A DNA stretch of 64,000 nt, taken from positions 186,001 through 250,000 of the forward strand of contig NZ_JAEKJZ010000001.1 of NCBI RefSeq assembly GCF_017309185.1. Reading direction: 5' to 3'. Shown here piece after piece: positions 35,536 through 43,504 of this stretch. Position 1 is the first letter of the stretch, and each line of letters opens with the position of its first letter. The notes below the pieces were generated by a model, which did not search any database, was not told where the DNA came from, and was given only the letters and a program-made list of their open reading frames with translations. The position numbers and the translations under genes are program-made. Origin of the DNA: Roseibium aggregatum (lineage in GTDB: Bacteria > Pseudomonadota > Alphaproteobacteria > Rhizobiales > Stappiaceae).

Positions 35536-35612
35536 GCACCGGTAGCTCAGCTGGATAGAGCACCAGACTACGAATCTGGGGGTCGGGGGTTCGAATCCTC
35601 CCCGGTGCGCCA
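35536..35612 (+). tRNA. tRNA-Arg (anticodon ACG)
   Basis: A complete 77-nt cloverleaf: acceptor GCACCGG (35536-35542) pairs with CCGGTGC (35602-35608), discriminator G, encoded CCA at 35610-35612. D-arm with GCTC...GAGC, anticodon stem CCAGA/TCTGG around loop CTACGAA with anticodon ACG at 35570-35572, and T-arm with GGTTCGAATCC. Encoded on the plus strand just upstream of the AraC/TonB locus; A34 would be edited to inosine. Confidence 0.97.
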
Positions 35613-35724
35613 TTTCCCAAATGTCCAAAGAAAAACAGCGACCCACACCGTTTCCAGAAACGGGTTCAGTTCTGTAGCCGCCGGCAGCCATCGGCGAGCC
35701 AGCCTTTCAGGTTTCGCAAGTTTC

Positions 35725-35741
35725 GCAAATGGGCCATTTGC
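35725..35741. repeat. Perfect 17-bp palindrome downstream of tRNA-Arg
   Basis: GCAAATGGGCCATTTGC is perfectly symmetric around a central G. Just before it a 9-bp tandem repeat TTTCGCAAG/TTTCGCAAA spans 35712-35729. The surrounding 35613-36019 gap has no supported gene. Could be an operator, a hairpin in read-through tRNA transcript, or a remnant of an integration site. Confidence 0.5.
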
Positions 35742-35987
35742 CCGGTGCCGTTGTACTCCGCCTCAAAGAGGCCGGTGGGCTGCCAAGTGCATTCGAAACA
35801 GGGCGTATCGAGCGGCGCAGTCGATTCCTCATTCGCGACGCAAACATGTCAGGCTCCAAATCCGTTCCGGTTAACATATTGATATGAAAGTGTGATCAAG
35901 CGACCGCGTTTCCAGTGCCGCGACTTGAACCTTCCATCCCGCGGGAGGGAAGGGATTTGCGAATTCTGATTTTCTTGATTTATATAT

Positions 35988-36008
35988 GAGTTTAATACTC
36001 AAGATATC
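35988..36008 (+). promoter_or_regulatory. Candidate operator/promoter of the AraC-type regulator gene
   Basis: AT-rich block with a GAGTTTAATACTC palindrome (35988-36000) running into TACTCAAGATAT (35996-36007), 13 bp before the GTG start. A related TACTCAGGTATA occurs upstream of the TonB-receptor gene, suggesting a shared site. Confidence 0.4.
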
Positions 36009-36019
36009 GGAGCTTCCCT

Positions 36020-36955
36020 GTGGCACGTATTGAGCCTCTGGATTTTCAACCCAGTACCTGTGGCAAGGCCACATTCGTGCGGCTGCCGGACCAGCCTGAA
36101 GGCACTCGCATCGACATTTTGAAGATTGCCCCGGGTATTACTCTGGCACGAAGTCAGTTTTCGGCCGATGCCGAGCATGTTGCCGACATCCTGCGGCGGG
36201 CCGATCAGGTGTTGCTGACCATCAACCTCTCCGGTTCCATGCGGCTGACGGATGCGGGCAGCGGTGAGAAGCATGTCATCTCCAAGAGCGAAGCCTGGGC
36301 GATCCGCCCGCGGGGAAAGATCATGCATCGCCGGGTCGACAAGGGTATTGGCTGTTCCAATCTGGTGATTGCCTTTGACATCGATGCCCTGGAGTCTGAG
36401 CTGCGGGACTGTGTCATGGCGGCATTCGATGACAGCAAGACCTTTGTGCGTCTGCAACTGCCGCTGCCTGAACACAGGACATTCTCGCAGCTGTTCGATG
36501 GACGGGAAGGACCGGCGACACTGGTGCGCAAACACGGCCAATGCCTGACATTGATCGGCCATGTGCTGGAAGAGCTGCTGTCCCGGCCGGATCCGTTGAC
36601 CCGTTCCAGATCCTATGGACCGGACATTCTGGTCGAACGGGTCAAGGCGGTGCTCGGCGAACGGCTGGGTGAGACGGTGAGCCTGAGCGAGCTGGCGACC
36701 CTGTTCGGAACCAACCACGCAACCCTCAATCGGGTTTTTCACGACGAGACGGGGCAGACGGTTTTCGAGTGTCTGCGCGAACTGCGGCTGGAGGCGGCCC
36801 GAACCCGGATCGCGACCGGAAATGCGTCTCTGACGACGATTGCCTATGACTGTGGCTTTTCCAGTCCCAGCCATTTGAGCACTGCCTTCCGCAAGCGCTT
36901 CGGATTTTCCGCCAGCGCCTATCGCGAACAATTGCGTCTGGGTTTCGGCAAATAG
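36020..36955 (+). CDS. AraC family transcriptional regulator
   Basis: A 311-residue regulator. N-terminal sensing domain (1-200) with a cupin-like pattern, C-terminal double HTH (about 212-310): SLSELATLFGTNHATLNRVFHDETGQTVFECLRELRLEAARTRI and TTIAYDCGFSSPSHLSTAFRKRFGFSASAYREQ. The overall shape is like PchR-type regulators of siderophore receptors. Translation starts with GTG at 36020, preceded by GGAG 7 nt upstream. It directly precedes the TonB-receptor gene (70-bp gap) and is the likely regulator of the locus. Confidence 0.92.
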   Translation: MARIEPLDFQPSTCGKATFVRLPDQPEGTRIDILKIAPGITLARSQFSADAEHVADILRRADQVLLTINLSGSMRLTDAGSGEKHVISKSEAWAIRPRGKIMHRRVDKGIGCSNLVIAFDIDALESELRDCVMAAFDDSKTFVRLQLPLPEHRTFSQLFDGREGPATLVRKHGQCLTLIGHVLEELLSRPDPLTRSRSYGPDILVERVKAVLGERLGETVSLSELATLFGTNHATLNRVFHDETGQTVFECLRELRLEAARTRIATGNASLTTIAYDCGFSSPSHLSTAFRKRFGFSASAYREQLRLGFGK

Positions 36956-36963
36956 AAGAGATT

Positions 36964-36979
36964 TTTACTCAGGTATAAG
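36964..36979 (+). promoter_or_regulatory. Candidate AraC-type site upstream of TonB receptor
   Basis: TTTACTCAGGTATAAG lies 47-62 bp before the receptor ATG and resembles AATACTCAAGATATC at 35994-36008 before the regulator gene. Two similar sites in front of the regulator and its neighbour suit joint control. Confidence 0.4.
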
Positions 36980-37025
36980 TCGGACACGGAAGGAGATGGC
37001 ACGACGCCTCGCAAAGGAGATCGTT

Positions 37026-39113
37026 ATGCCACGCCTCGCTTATCCAACCCTTCTTGGCTCCGCCGCGCTCTTGCCCCTGTTGGCCGCTCTGCCGAATGTG
37101 GCGCGCGCCGATGAGACCGAGACCGTTCTCGAGGTCATCGTGATTTCGCCCAATCTCTGGAAAGAGCAGTCTCAGAAAGCGACGGCCAGCGCGACGACCC
37201 TGACGAGCGACGACCTGCCGGCCGGCCCGTCGAGCGACCAAACGGAGATCGCCCGCCACAGCGCCAATGTGGTCTTCCAGAAATCGAACGCGGACGAAAG
37301 GCTTGTGGTTCGCGGTGTCACCGCCTTCGACAACGCGCTGGCCGATCCGGTCGGCTATTCGGTCAACGGCGTTTCGCTGCCGCTCGGCTCCATTCAGATG
37401 CCTGCGCTCTTCGCGATCGATCAGGTGACCTTGCTGAAGGGACCGCAGGGCACCCTTTACGGCCGCAATTCCGAAGCCGGTCTCGTCTCGGTTGAGACGA
37501 TCGCTCCCGGGTCGCTGGGCGGGTGGCGGGCCGGTATCGGCACGTCCGCCTCCGCCGGCGCTGCCACGCCCATAGGGCTCAACGGCAATGTTCTGTTTTC
37601 TGACACTATTTCCGATACCCTCGCGCTGACCCTCGGGCTCGATTTCGAAAACTCTCCGGGAGTGATGCGGGATCCGGTTTCGGGAGCGGATGACGGCGGC
37701 GAGAACCGGCGGCTGACCTGGGCGGCCGGCCTGGCCTACGATCCCTCCGCCGACACGAATGTCACCTTCACCAGCGTCGGCAACAGAGAGGACATGAACA
37801 AGCGTCAGTTCCGTTACATCGACGGCCTTTATGCGACTGACCGGTTCGAGAACTCCTATAACGACGACGCATGGGAAGCACGTACGAGCACCGTCACCTC
37901 CTTGAAGGCAAGTCACGCATTCGAAGCGGTCGAACTCACTTCCATTACCGGCGCGACCACTTTCGACCGGGCTTTCGATCTCGATTTCGATACGAGCCTG
38001 CTGCCTTTGGGGCAGAGCCATCTGGATGTGCGCGACCGCATGATCTCGCAGGAGTTTCGTCTTATCAATCATCAAGGGACGGGAAGCCCCTTGAACTGGT
38101 CTTTGGGCGCTCATGCCTTTCATCAGAGCACTGACGCGGGCTTCGCCATCGACACGCAATCGTCCGAACGCCAGACTGCGATTAACCAGAACGGCGCGGC
38201 GCTTTTCGGCTTTGCCGAATATGCCCTGACGGACCGCTTGAGGTTCGGTGCGGGCACCCGGCTGGACTGGCAGGAAAGCGAGGCGACGCAGCGCTATGTC
38301 TCGGCCCTGGGGACGAGCACTTATGATGGTTCCCTGAGCACCTTCGCTATCCTTCCCAAGGCGACGCTCGCCTTCGATCTGAGCGAGAACGCCCTGGTTT
38401 ATGCCAATGTCGCCCGTGGCTTCATGCCGGGTGGCTACAACTATGGCTTTGCCAATGACACAGACAGTCTCGTCTACGACCCGGAATACAGCTGGAGCGG
38501 AGAAATCGGCACGAAGATGGATCTTGCCGGAGACCGGGTGCAATTGAACCTGGCAGCTTTCTACACCTATATCGAAGACAAGCAGATCACCCAAACCATT
38601 CCCGGCGCTTCCCAGAGCATCTCCAATGCGGCGGAGGCCTATATCTATGGCGCCGAAGCGGAGCTTCGAGCGCGTATCGGCGCGGGCTGGAGCCTACGTG
38701 CGGCGGCCGGCCTGCAGCAAGCAACGGCGAGCGATCTGAAGACGACAGTCTACGACAGCGCGACCGCGACGCTGGTGGCGGCCGACTATTCCGGAAACGA
38801 CCTGCCGCTGGCGCCGAATGTCAGCTACAGTCTGGGCCTTGCCTACGAGGGACAAAACGGCTGGTCCGGCAAGGTCAGCCTCAATGGCACCGGGAGCTAT
38901 TATTTCGATCCGGCCAACAGCCTCGAGCAATCCGCCTTCGCCACTGTCGACGCCGAGATTTCCTACGCTTTCAACCGGAACAAAGTGACCCTTTGGGCGA
39001 GGAACCTGTTCGACACGCCCTACTATTCCAAGGCCAACAGCAGCGTGCTTGGAACCGTCGTAGAAGACGGTCAGCCCATCACCGTCGGTCTGAACTACCG
39101 GATAACATGGTAA
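37026..39113 (+). CDS. TonB-dependent receptor (no STN domain)
   Basis: A 695-residue outer-membrane receptor. Signal peptide about 1-26 ending VARADE, TonB-box-like ETVLEVIVIS near 30, plug with NADERLVVRGVTAFDNALADPVGYSVNGVSLPLG and VTLLKGPQGTLYGRNSEAG (about 90-155), beta-barrel ending ...VGLNYRITW with terminal aromatic Trp. Start at 37026 has AAGGAG upstream and begins the signal peptide. Its context (AraC regulator, methyltransferase and TauABC-like transporter) suggests import of a small organic or metal-bearing compound, not named. Confidence 0.92.
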   Translation: MPRLAYPTLLGSAALLPLLAALPNVARADETETVLEVIVISPNLWKEQSQKATASATTLTSDDLPAGPSSDQTEIARHSANVVFQKSNADERLVVRGVTAFDNALADPVGYSVNGVSLPLGSIQMPALFAIDQVTLLKGPQGTLYGRNSEAGLVSVETIAPGSLGGWRAGIGTSASAGAATPIGLNGNVLFSDTISDTLALTLGLDFENSPGVMRDPVSGADDGGENRRLTWAAGLAYDPSADTNVTFTSVGNREDMNKRQFRYIDGLYATDRFENSYNDDAWEARTSTVTSLKASHAFEAVELTSITGATTFDRAFDLDFDTSLLPLGQSHLDVRDRMISQEFRLINHQGTGSPLNWSLGAHAFHQSTDAGFAIDTQSSERQTAINQNGAALFGFAEYALTDRLRFGAGTRLDWQESEATQRYVSALGTSTYDGSLSTFAILPKATLAFDLSENALVYANVARGFMPGGYNYGFANDTDSLVYDPEYSWSGEIGTKMDLAGDRVQLNLAAFYTYIEDKQITQTIPGASQSISNAAEAYIYGAEAELRARIGAGWSLRAAAGLQQATASDLKTTVYDSATATLVAADYSGNDLPLAPNVSYSLGLAYEGQNGWSGKVSLNGTGSYYFDPANSLEQSAFATVDAEISYAFNRNKVTLWARNLFDTPYYSKANSSVLGTVVEDGQPITVGLNYRITW

Positions 39114-39117
39114 GCGC

Positions 39118-40143
39118 ATGATGTCGCCTGAAGAAACGGATGCCGCAACGCTGCTCTATCGCACGCTTGAAGGGCCGATTCGCTTTGCTCTGCTGGATTG
39201 GGCGTTCGAGGAACGGATCTTCGATCTGTGCGAGGAAACGGCGCAGGCGGATGCCTTGGCCGAAGAAACGGGGGGCGATCCAAAGAAGCTGCTGATTGCG
39301 CTCCGGGCGCTGGCCGCCGCCGGCTTTCTCGATCAGCAACAAGACGGTTTTCGCACGCCGCCCGCGCTTGCCTCGTTCGTCACGACGCACGGCACGCGCA
39401 GTCTTGTGGTGAACCTGCGGGCGATGGCGTCGCTGCGCCACGCCGGACTGTCCGACCTCTACGTACTCCTGCGACCGCAGCAGGACGGTGCCGCGCCCCG
39501 TCCGCCCCTGTTCGATGCGGCGCATTGGGATCGCACCTACAATTCGCTGAGTTCGTTCCATAAAGGCGTGTTCGGCGACGTTATGGAGACCGCCCTTGTC
39601 CAATTGCCTGAATGGACGCATGTCAAGCGGGTCCTGGACGTCGGCGCCGGCTCGACGGTCCTCGCAAGCCGGCTGATACGCGCCGATCCGGAGAAACACG
39701 TCACCCTCTTCGATCTGCCGCCGGTGGCCGAGCGCCTCAAGGCTGCCCTGCCGAAGGACGAGACCCGGATCGACGTTGTCCCGGGCAACTACAACGAGAC
39801 GTTGCCGACGGGCCCCTTCGACCTCATCCTGTGCTCTTTGACGCTGTATTTTCGAAACGAGAGCCTCGACCGTCTCCTCGCGCGGCTGGCGAACTCGTTG
39901 GCGCCGGGCGGTCTATTCGTCAGTTTACACGAGGCACTAGAGGCCGGGCGCAGTCAGCCGTCAGAGCATGTCCTTGGCCGAATGACCGCCGCCCTGCGCC
40001 ATGGAGACGTCTCCTTCCAGCGGGGCGAGATCGCCGCGGCCATGGAAAAAGCAGGCCTGACGCGGATCAACTCCCGTGAAATCGCTACCCCATTTGGCCG
40101 GTTTCAATTCGAAACAGGCCGCAGGAAAGACCCCCATGACTAG
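39118..40143 (+). CDS. SAM-dependent methyltransferase with N-terminal winged-helix/dimerisation domain
   Basis: A 341-residue class I methyltransferase. Residues 1-90 form a helical winged-helix dimerisation part (LLYRTLEGPIRFALLDWAFEERIFDLCEE ... GGDPKKLLIALRALAAAGFL). The SAM site is VLDVGAGSTVLASRL near 171-185, followed by LFDLPPVAERLK and FDLILCSLTLYFR. This arrangement is that of O-methyltransferases of the hydroxyneurosporene/acetylserotonin type. It lies 4 bp after the receptor gene, and its end overlaps the binding-protein start by 8 bp, so it is part of the uptake operon. Substrate unknown. Confidence 0.85.
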   Translation: MMSPEETDAATLLYRTLEGPIRFALLDWAFEERIFDLCEETAQADALAEETGGDPKKLLIALRALAAAGFLDQQQDGFRTPPALASFVTTHGTRSLVVNLRAMASLRHAGLSDLYVLLRPQQDGAAPRPPLFDAAHWDRTYNSLSSFHKGVFGDVMETALVQLPEWTHVKRVLDVGAGSTVLASRLIRADPEKHVTLFDLPPVAERLKAALPKDETRIDVVPGNYNETLPTGPFDLILCSLTLYFRNESLDRLLARLANSLAPGGLFVSLHEALEAGRSQPSEHVLGRMTAALRHGDVSFQRGEIAAAMEKAGLTRINSREIATPFGRFQFETGRRKDPHD

Positions 40144-41119
40144 ATTTGTTCTTACAGGTCTCGCTGGTTTGCTGTGCTTCTGCGCCGCTGCCTCGGTCTC
40201 CATTGCCGCAAGTAACCGGTCAACCGTCGTTGAACAACACGTGCTGCTCTCCGGCCCCCCGGTCTGGGAAACGGCACCACTCCTGGCCCTCGTTGCCGAC
40301 CAGCCGCTGAAGGACAAAGGCATTGTGTTTACCTTTCAGGCGTGGAAGTCGCCGGCGGAGCTGCGACAGCTGCTCATGGGCGACAAGCCCGTCCTGGCCG
40401 TCGCTCCGAGCCTGATGGCGGCAGTGCTGCACGCGCGCAATATTCCCTTCGCGCTGGTGGCCGGCGAAATCACCGACGGCAGTGTCAAGCTGATCGGCAA
40501 GGGCGCGTCACTTGAACGCCTCTCGGACCTGCAAGGGACAACGCTGGCCCTGCCTTTCAAGGGAAACTTTCCCGACCTGCTTTTGAAACGGCTCGATTCC
40601 GGCGACACACCGTCCTTTCGTCCGCTCTACACCGGCAACTACATGGCGTCCATGCAGATGCTGATCGCCGGCAAGGCAGGCGCGGCGCTGCTGGTGGAGC
40701 CATTGGCAACGATGGTCACGGGCAAGGCCCCGGATCTGCACGTGATTGCAGACACCTGTGTCTTGTGGAAGGCGGAGACCGGGCTCTCGCACTGTCCGGT
40801 TGCCGGTGCGCTTTTGGCCAATCCGGTGCTGGCGGCGGACAAGACGCAGTTCCATCTGGTCAGGGACGCGCATCGTCAGGCCTTTGAGGCGCTGGCCGTC
40901 TCGAAGACGCGCCCGGCGGAGCTTCTGTCCGGGCAGTTTGCCGAGTTGCCGCGGGCGGCCGCGGTCGCAGGCTTTGTGGAGATCCGCCCCCGTCTCCTGC
41001 CCATGCCGGGCAACAGGAGCGCGCTCGAAGGGTTCCTGAAGGCGATCGCATCGGTGTCGCCAGAGGCTGTCGGCGGAGTGATGCCCGATGCGGACTTCTA
41101 TGGAAACCCGGCTGAATGA
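40136..41119 (+). CDS. ABC transporter substrate-binding protein (NitT/TauT-like)
   Basis: A 327-residue exported binding protein: signal peptide about 1-25 (FVLTGLAGLLCFCAAASVSIAAS), then a periplasmic type II fold with LLALVADQPLKDKGIVFTFQAWKSPAELRQLLMGDKPVLAVAPSLMAAVLHA, close in layout to NMT1/THI5/TauA-like proteins. Two Cys at about 223 and 234 (DTCVLWKAETGLSHC) could form a disulfide. Start overlaps the methyltransferase stop; the stop overlaps the permease start (ATGA). Confidence 0.82.
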   Translation: MTRFVLTGLAGLLCFCAAASVSIAASNRSTVVEQHVLLSGPPVWETAPLLALVADQPLKDKGIVFTFQAWKSPAELRQLLMGDKPVLAVAPSLMAAVLHARNIPFALVAGEITDGSVKLIGKGASLERLSDLQGTTLALPFKGNFPDLLLKRLDSGDTPSFRPLYTGNYMASMQMLIAGKAGAALLVEPLATMVTGKAPDLHVIADTCVLWKAETGLSHCPVAGALLANPVLAADKTQFHLVRDAHRQAFEALAVSKTRPAELLSGQFAELPRAAAVAGFVEIRPRLLPMPGNRSALEGFLKAIASVSPEAVGGVMPDADFYGNPAE

Positions 41120-41868
41120 CAGTGCGCCCAGTGCTTCGCCAACGCTTGTGTAATGGCCTTGGCGTCGGCGCTCTCCTGCTTGTCTGGCAGTATCTCTCCA
41201 CCGTGTTGCATCCGGTCATCCTGCCGAGACCTTCGGCGACACTTGGGGCGCTGGTTGACCTTCTCTTTTCCGGATCGTTCCTGCTGGATGTGGTGTTGCC
41301 CAGCCTGACCCGCGCGGTCTCAGGGCTTTGCCTGGCGCTGGCGATCGGTTGCTCGGCCGGTGCGCTGGCGGGATACAGCCAGACGGTCGAAGCGGTGCTG
41401 GCGCCGCTGAAACACCTGCTCCTGGGGCTGCCGGCCTCGATCCTGATCGTTCTGCTGATCCTCTGGCTCAACGGTGGCAACCGGCTCGTCATCTGCGCCG
41501 TCACCGTCATGCTGGTGCCGCTGTTTTATCTGGCGCTGCTCGACGGAGTCCGAGGGTTGGATCGTTCGCTTGGCGAGATGGCGCAGGTTTTCCGCATCCC
41601 GCTGTGGCGCCGGCTGACCCGGATCTACTCTCCCGCCCTGTGGCATGCCCTTCGTCCGGCTTTGCGGCTTGCGATTGCCACCAGCCTGCGGGTCACGCTG
41701 TTGACCGAGGTACTGGCCGGCAGCGACGGCCTGGGACAGACGGTCCTGCTCGCGCAGACCTATCTGGAGACCGAGCGTCTCTTCGCGCTCGTGCTTCTGA
41801 TCCTCGCTCTCATCGTAGGGATCGAGAGGCTATTTAATCTCCTCTTGCGGATAGGGAGGTCCTCATGA
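41116..41868 (+). CDS. ABC transporter permease (TauC/SsuC family)
   Basis: A 250-residue permease with six membrane helices and the cytoplasmic EAA-type loop EMAQVFRIPLWRRLTRIYSPALWHALRPALRLA near 155-187, which docks to the ATPase. N-terminal GALLLVWQYLSTVLHPVILPRPSATLGALVDLL is typical of the nitrate/sulfonate/taurine permeases. ATGA overlaps at both ends indicate coupled translation with binding protein and ATPase. Confidence 0.88.
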   Translation: MTVRPVLRQRLCNGLGVGALLLVWQYLSTVLHPVILPRPSATLGALVDLLFSGSFLLDVVLPSLTRAVSGLCLALAIGCSAGALAGYSQTVEAVLAPLKHLLLGLPASILIVLLILWLNGGNRLVICAVTVMLVPLFYLALLDGVRGLDRSLGEMAQVFRIPLWRRLTRIYSPALWHALRPALRLAIATSLRVTLLTEVLAGSDGLGQTVLLAQTYLETERLFALVLLILALIVGIERLFNLLLRIGRSS

Positions 41869-42515
41869 TGCTGTTTGAGGCCGCTCATGTCACCTTGCGG
41901 TTCGACGGGGCGGCACAACCGGTCCTGCACGATTTTTCGTGGAGCCTCGGGAAGGGCGAAAGCTGGTGGGTGAGCGGGGCGAGCGGCTGCGGCAAGACGA
42001 CTTTGCTGCGGCTGATCGCTGGTCTTCTCGCACCGACCGGCGGGCGGGTCGAACGTCACGCCCGGCGTGTCGGCGTGGCCTTTTCGGACATACGCCTGGT
42101 GCCGCATCTTGATCTTGTTGCAAACCTTGCGCTTGTTAGGCCGGATCTGCGGCGGAACCCGGCTTTGCAGCAACGTCTCGAGGAAGATCTGCTGTTCCTG
42201 GGCCTGGACGCGGTCCGGCATCTTCCCGCCCGGGATTTGTCCAAGGGACAGCAGCAGCGGGCCGCGCTCCTCAGGGCGCTTGTCATCGTGCCCGACTTGC
42301 TTTTGCTCGACGAAGCGGCCAGCGGCCTTGATGACGACAATTGGCGCAATGCCCGGGAGCTTGTCCGGCGCTACCGCGAAAAAGATCCGTTCGCACTGGT
42401 CGAAGTGAGCCACAATCCCCAGCGCCTTCTTGGCAAGTCCGGGGTCTGCAATTGTCTTCCGCTAAGCTCCGCTCCTGAGGCGTCGTCAGGAGAGCATGTG
42501 TCTGCAGGCCCGTAG
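41865..42515 (+). CDS. ABC transporter ATP-binding protein with atypical Q-loop
   Basis: A short 216-residue ABC ATPase. Walker A GASGCGKTT (Lys44), signature LSKGQQQRAAL, Walker B LLLLDEAASGLDDD and the H-loop His in EVSHNP are intact. At the Q-loop, where TauB/SsuB have FQ, this protein has FS (Ser74 in VAFSDIRLVPHL). The C-terminal 30 residues after the H-loop are low-complexity. It forms the transporter with the two upstream genes. Confidence 0.88.
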   Translation: MMLFEAAHVTLRFDGAAQPVLHDFSWSLGKGESWWVSGASGCGKTTLLRLIAGLLAPTGGRVERHARRVGVAFSDIRLVPHLDLVANLALVRPDLRRNPALQQRLEEDLLFLGLDAVRHLPARDLSKGQQQRAALLRALVIVPDLLLLDEAASGLDDDNWRNARELVRRYREKDPFALVEVSHNPQRLLGKSGVCNCLPLSSAPEASSGEHVSAGP

Positions 42516-42561
42516 CTTTGAATTGCACCTGGTTTGCCGAAGGCCATTTGGTGGCTGGAAC

Positions 42562-43431
42562 TCAAGCGGCACGTGCCGACTTTATCGCTTCAACCATAGC
42601 TTTCGCCAACGTCTTCGGAGCTTGGGCGGAAAACTGTATGGAACGATGGGATACGGGAAGATCAGGGAAGCCATCCACGTTGGTCAGTATGGTTAAACCT
42701 TCACTCACGCATGACTGAGGCAACAGCCCGACCGCGAGACCGGATCGAAGAGCAGCTTTCAAACTCGAGAAGCTGCCGCTTCGAAAGGCGATGCAATGGT
42801 CTCGTCCCGCCTTTCGGAGAACGTCGGCGGGCAAATCTTGCCAATAGCAGGACCGGTCGAGGACAGCCAAAGGCACTGGCGCGTTTTGCGACCAGACTGA
42901 CCCCTCACGTGCAACCCAGACAATCGGTTCGCTGCCCAGGGGCTCACCCCCCGGATCATCCAGACCTGAGCACACGGCAACATCCAGATCTCCAGCTTGA
43001 ATGGCCCTGGAATATCCTGACGTGCAGCCTGAGCGGGCCAACACCTGCACGCCCGGACGGCTTTGTGAGAACTCTGACAAGATACGCTCCAGCACACCCT
43101 CATCGAAATCATCCGGCAACCCCACGCGGATAGTCCCCGTCAGAGGTTCAAGAAAAAGATCTGCGGCATCCCTGATGGCAGAAAGGATCGGTACGGCGCG
43201 CGATAACAGAGCTTCTCCAGCTGACGTGAGTGCCATGCCTCGAGCACTTCGGACGAACAGGGATGTCTCCAAGCTCTCTTCCAGCTTTCGCAGTTGAACG
43301 CTGATTGCGGATTGGGTTCGCCCCAAACGCTGCGCGGCTACGGTCAGGTTCCCGCATTCCGCGATGGTCGAGAAGGTATGAAGCAGGGAGGGATCAATCG
43401 GAAGGCGTTCGATTTTATTCATGGAAGTCAT
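42562..43431 (-). CDS. LysR family transcriptional regulator
   Basis: A 289-residue regulator: HTH at about 10-68 (IDPSLLHTFSTIAECGNLTVAAQRLGRTQSAISVQLRKLEESLETSLFVRSARGMALTSAGE) and a substrate domain with IRVGLPDDFDEGVLERILSEFSQSRPGVQV. The frame is open to 43593 but the conserved part starts at the ATG at 43431 or at 43422. It is divergent from the TSUP exporter gene with a 73-bp gap, the usual arrangement for LysR control of a neighbour. Confidence 0.9.
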   Translation of the reverse strand: MTSMNKIERLPIDPSLLHTFSTIAECGNLTVAAQRLGRTQSAISVQLRKLEESLETSLFVRSARGMALTSAGEALLSRAVPILSAIRDAADLFLEPLTGTIRVGLPDDFDEGVLERILSEFSQSRPGVQVLARSGCTSGYSRAIQAGDLDVAVCSGLDDPGGEPLGSEPIVWVAREGSVWSQNAPVPLAVLDRSCYWQDLPADVLRKAGRDHCIAFRSGSFSSLKAALRSGLAVGLLPQSCVSEGLTILTNVDGFPDLPVSHRSIQFSAQAPKTLAKAMVEAIKSARAA

Positions 43432-43504
43432 CGTATTAATTCGTTTTTTCTGAAGCAACTCCAGACCTACGCTCGTCGGTAAATCAAGTTGCCGAGGAAT
43501 AGGA

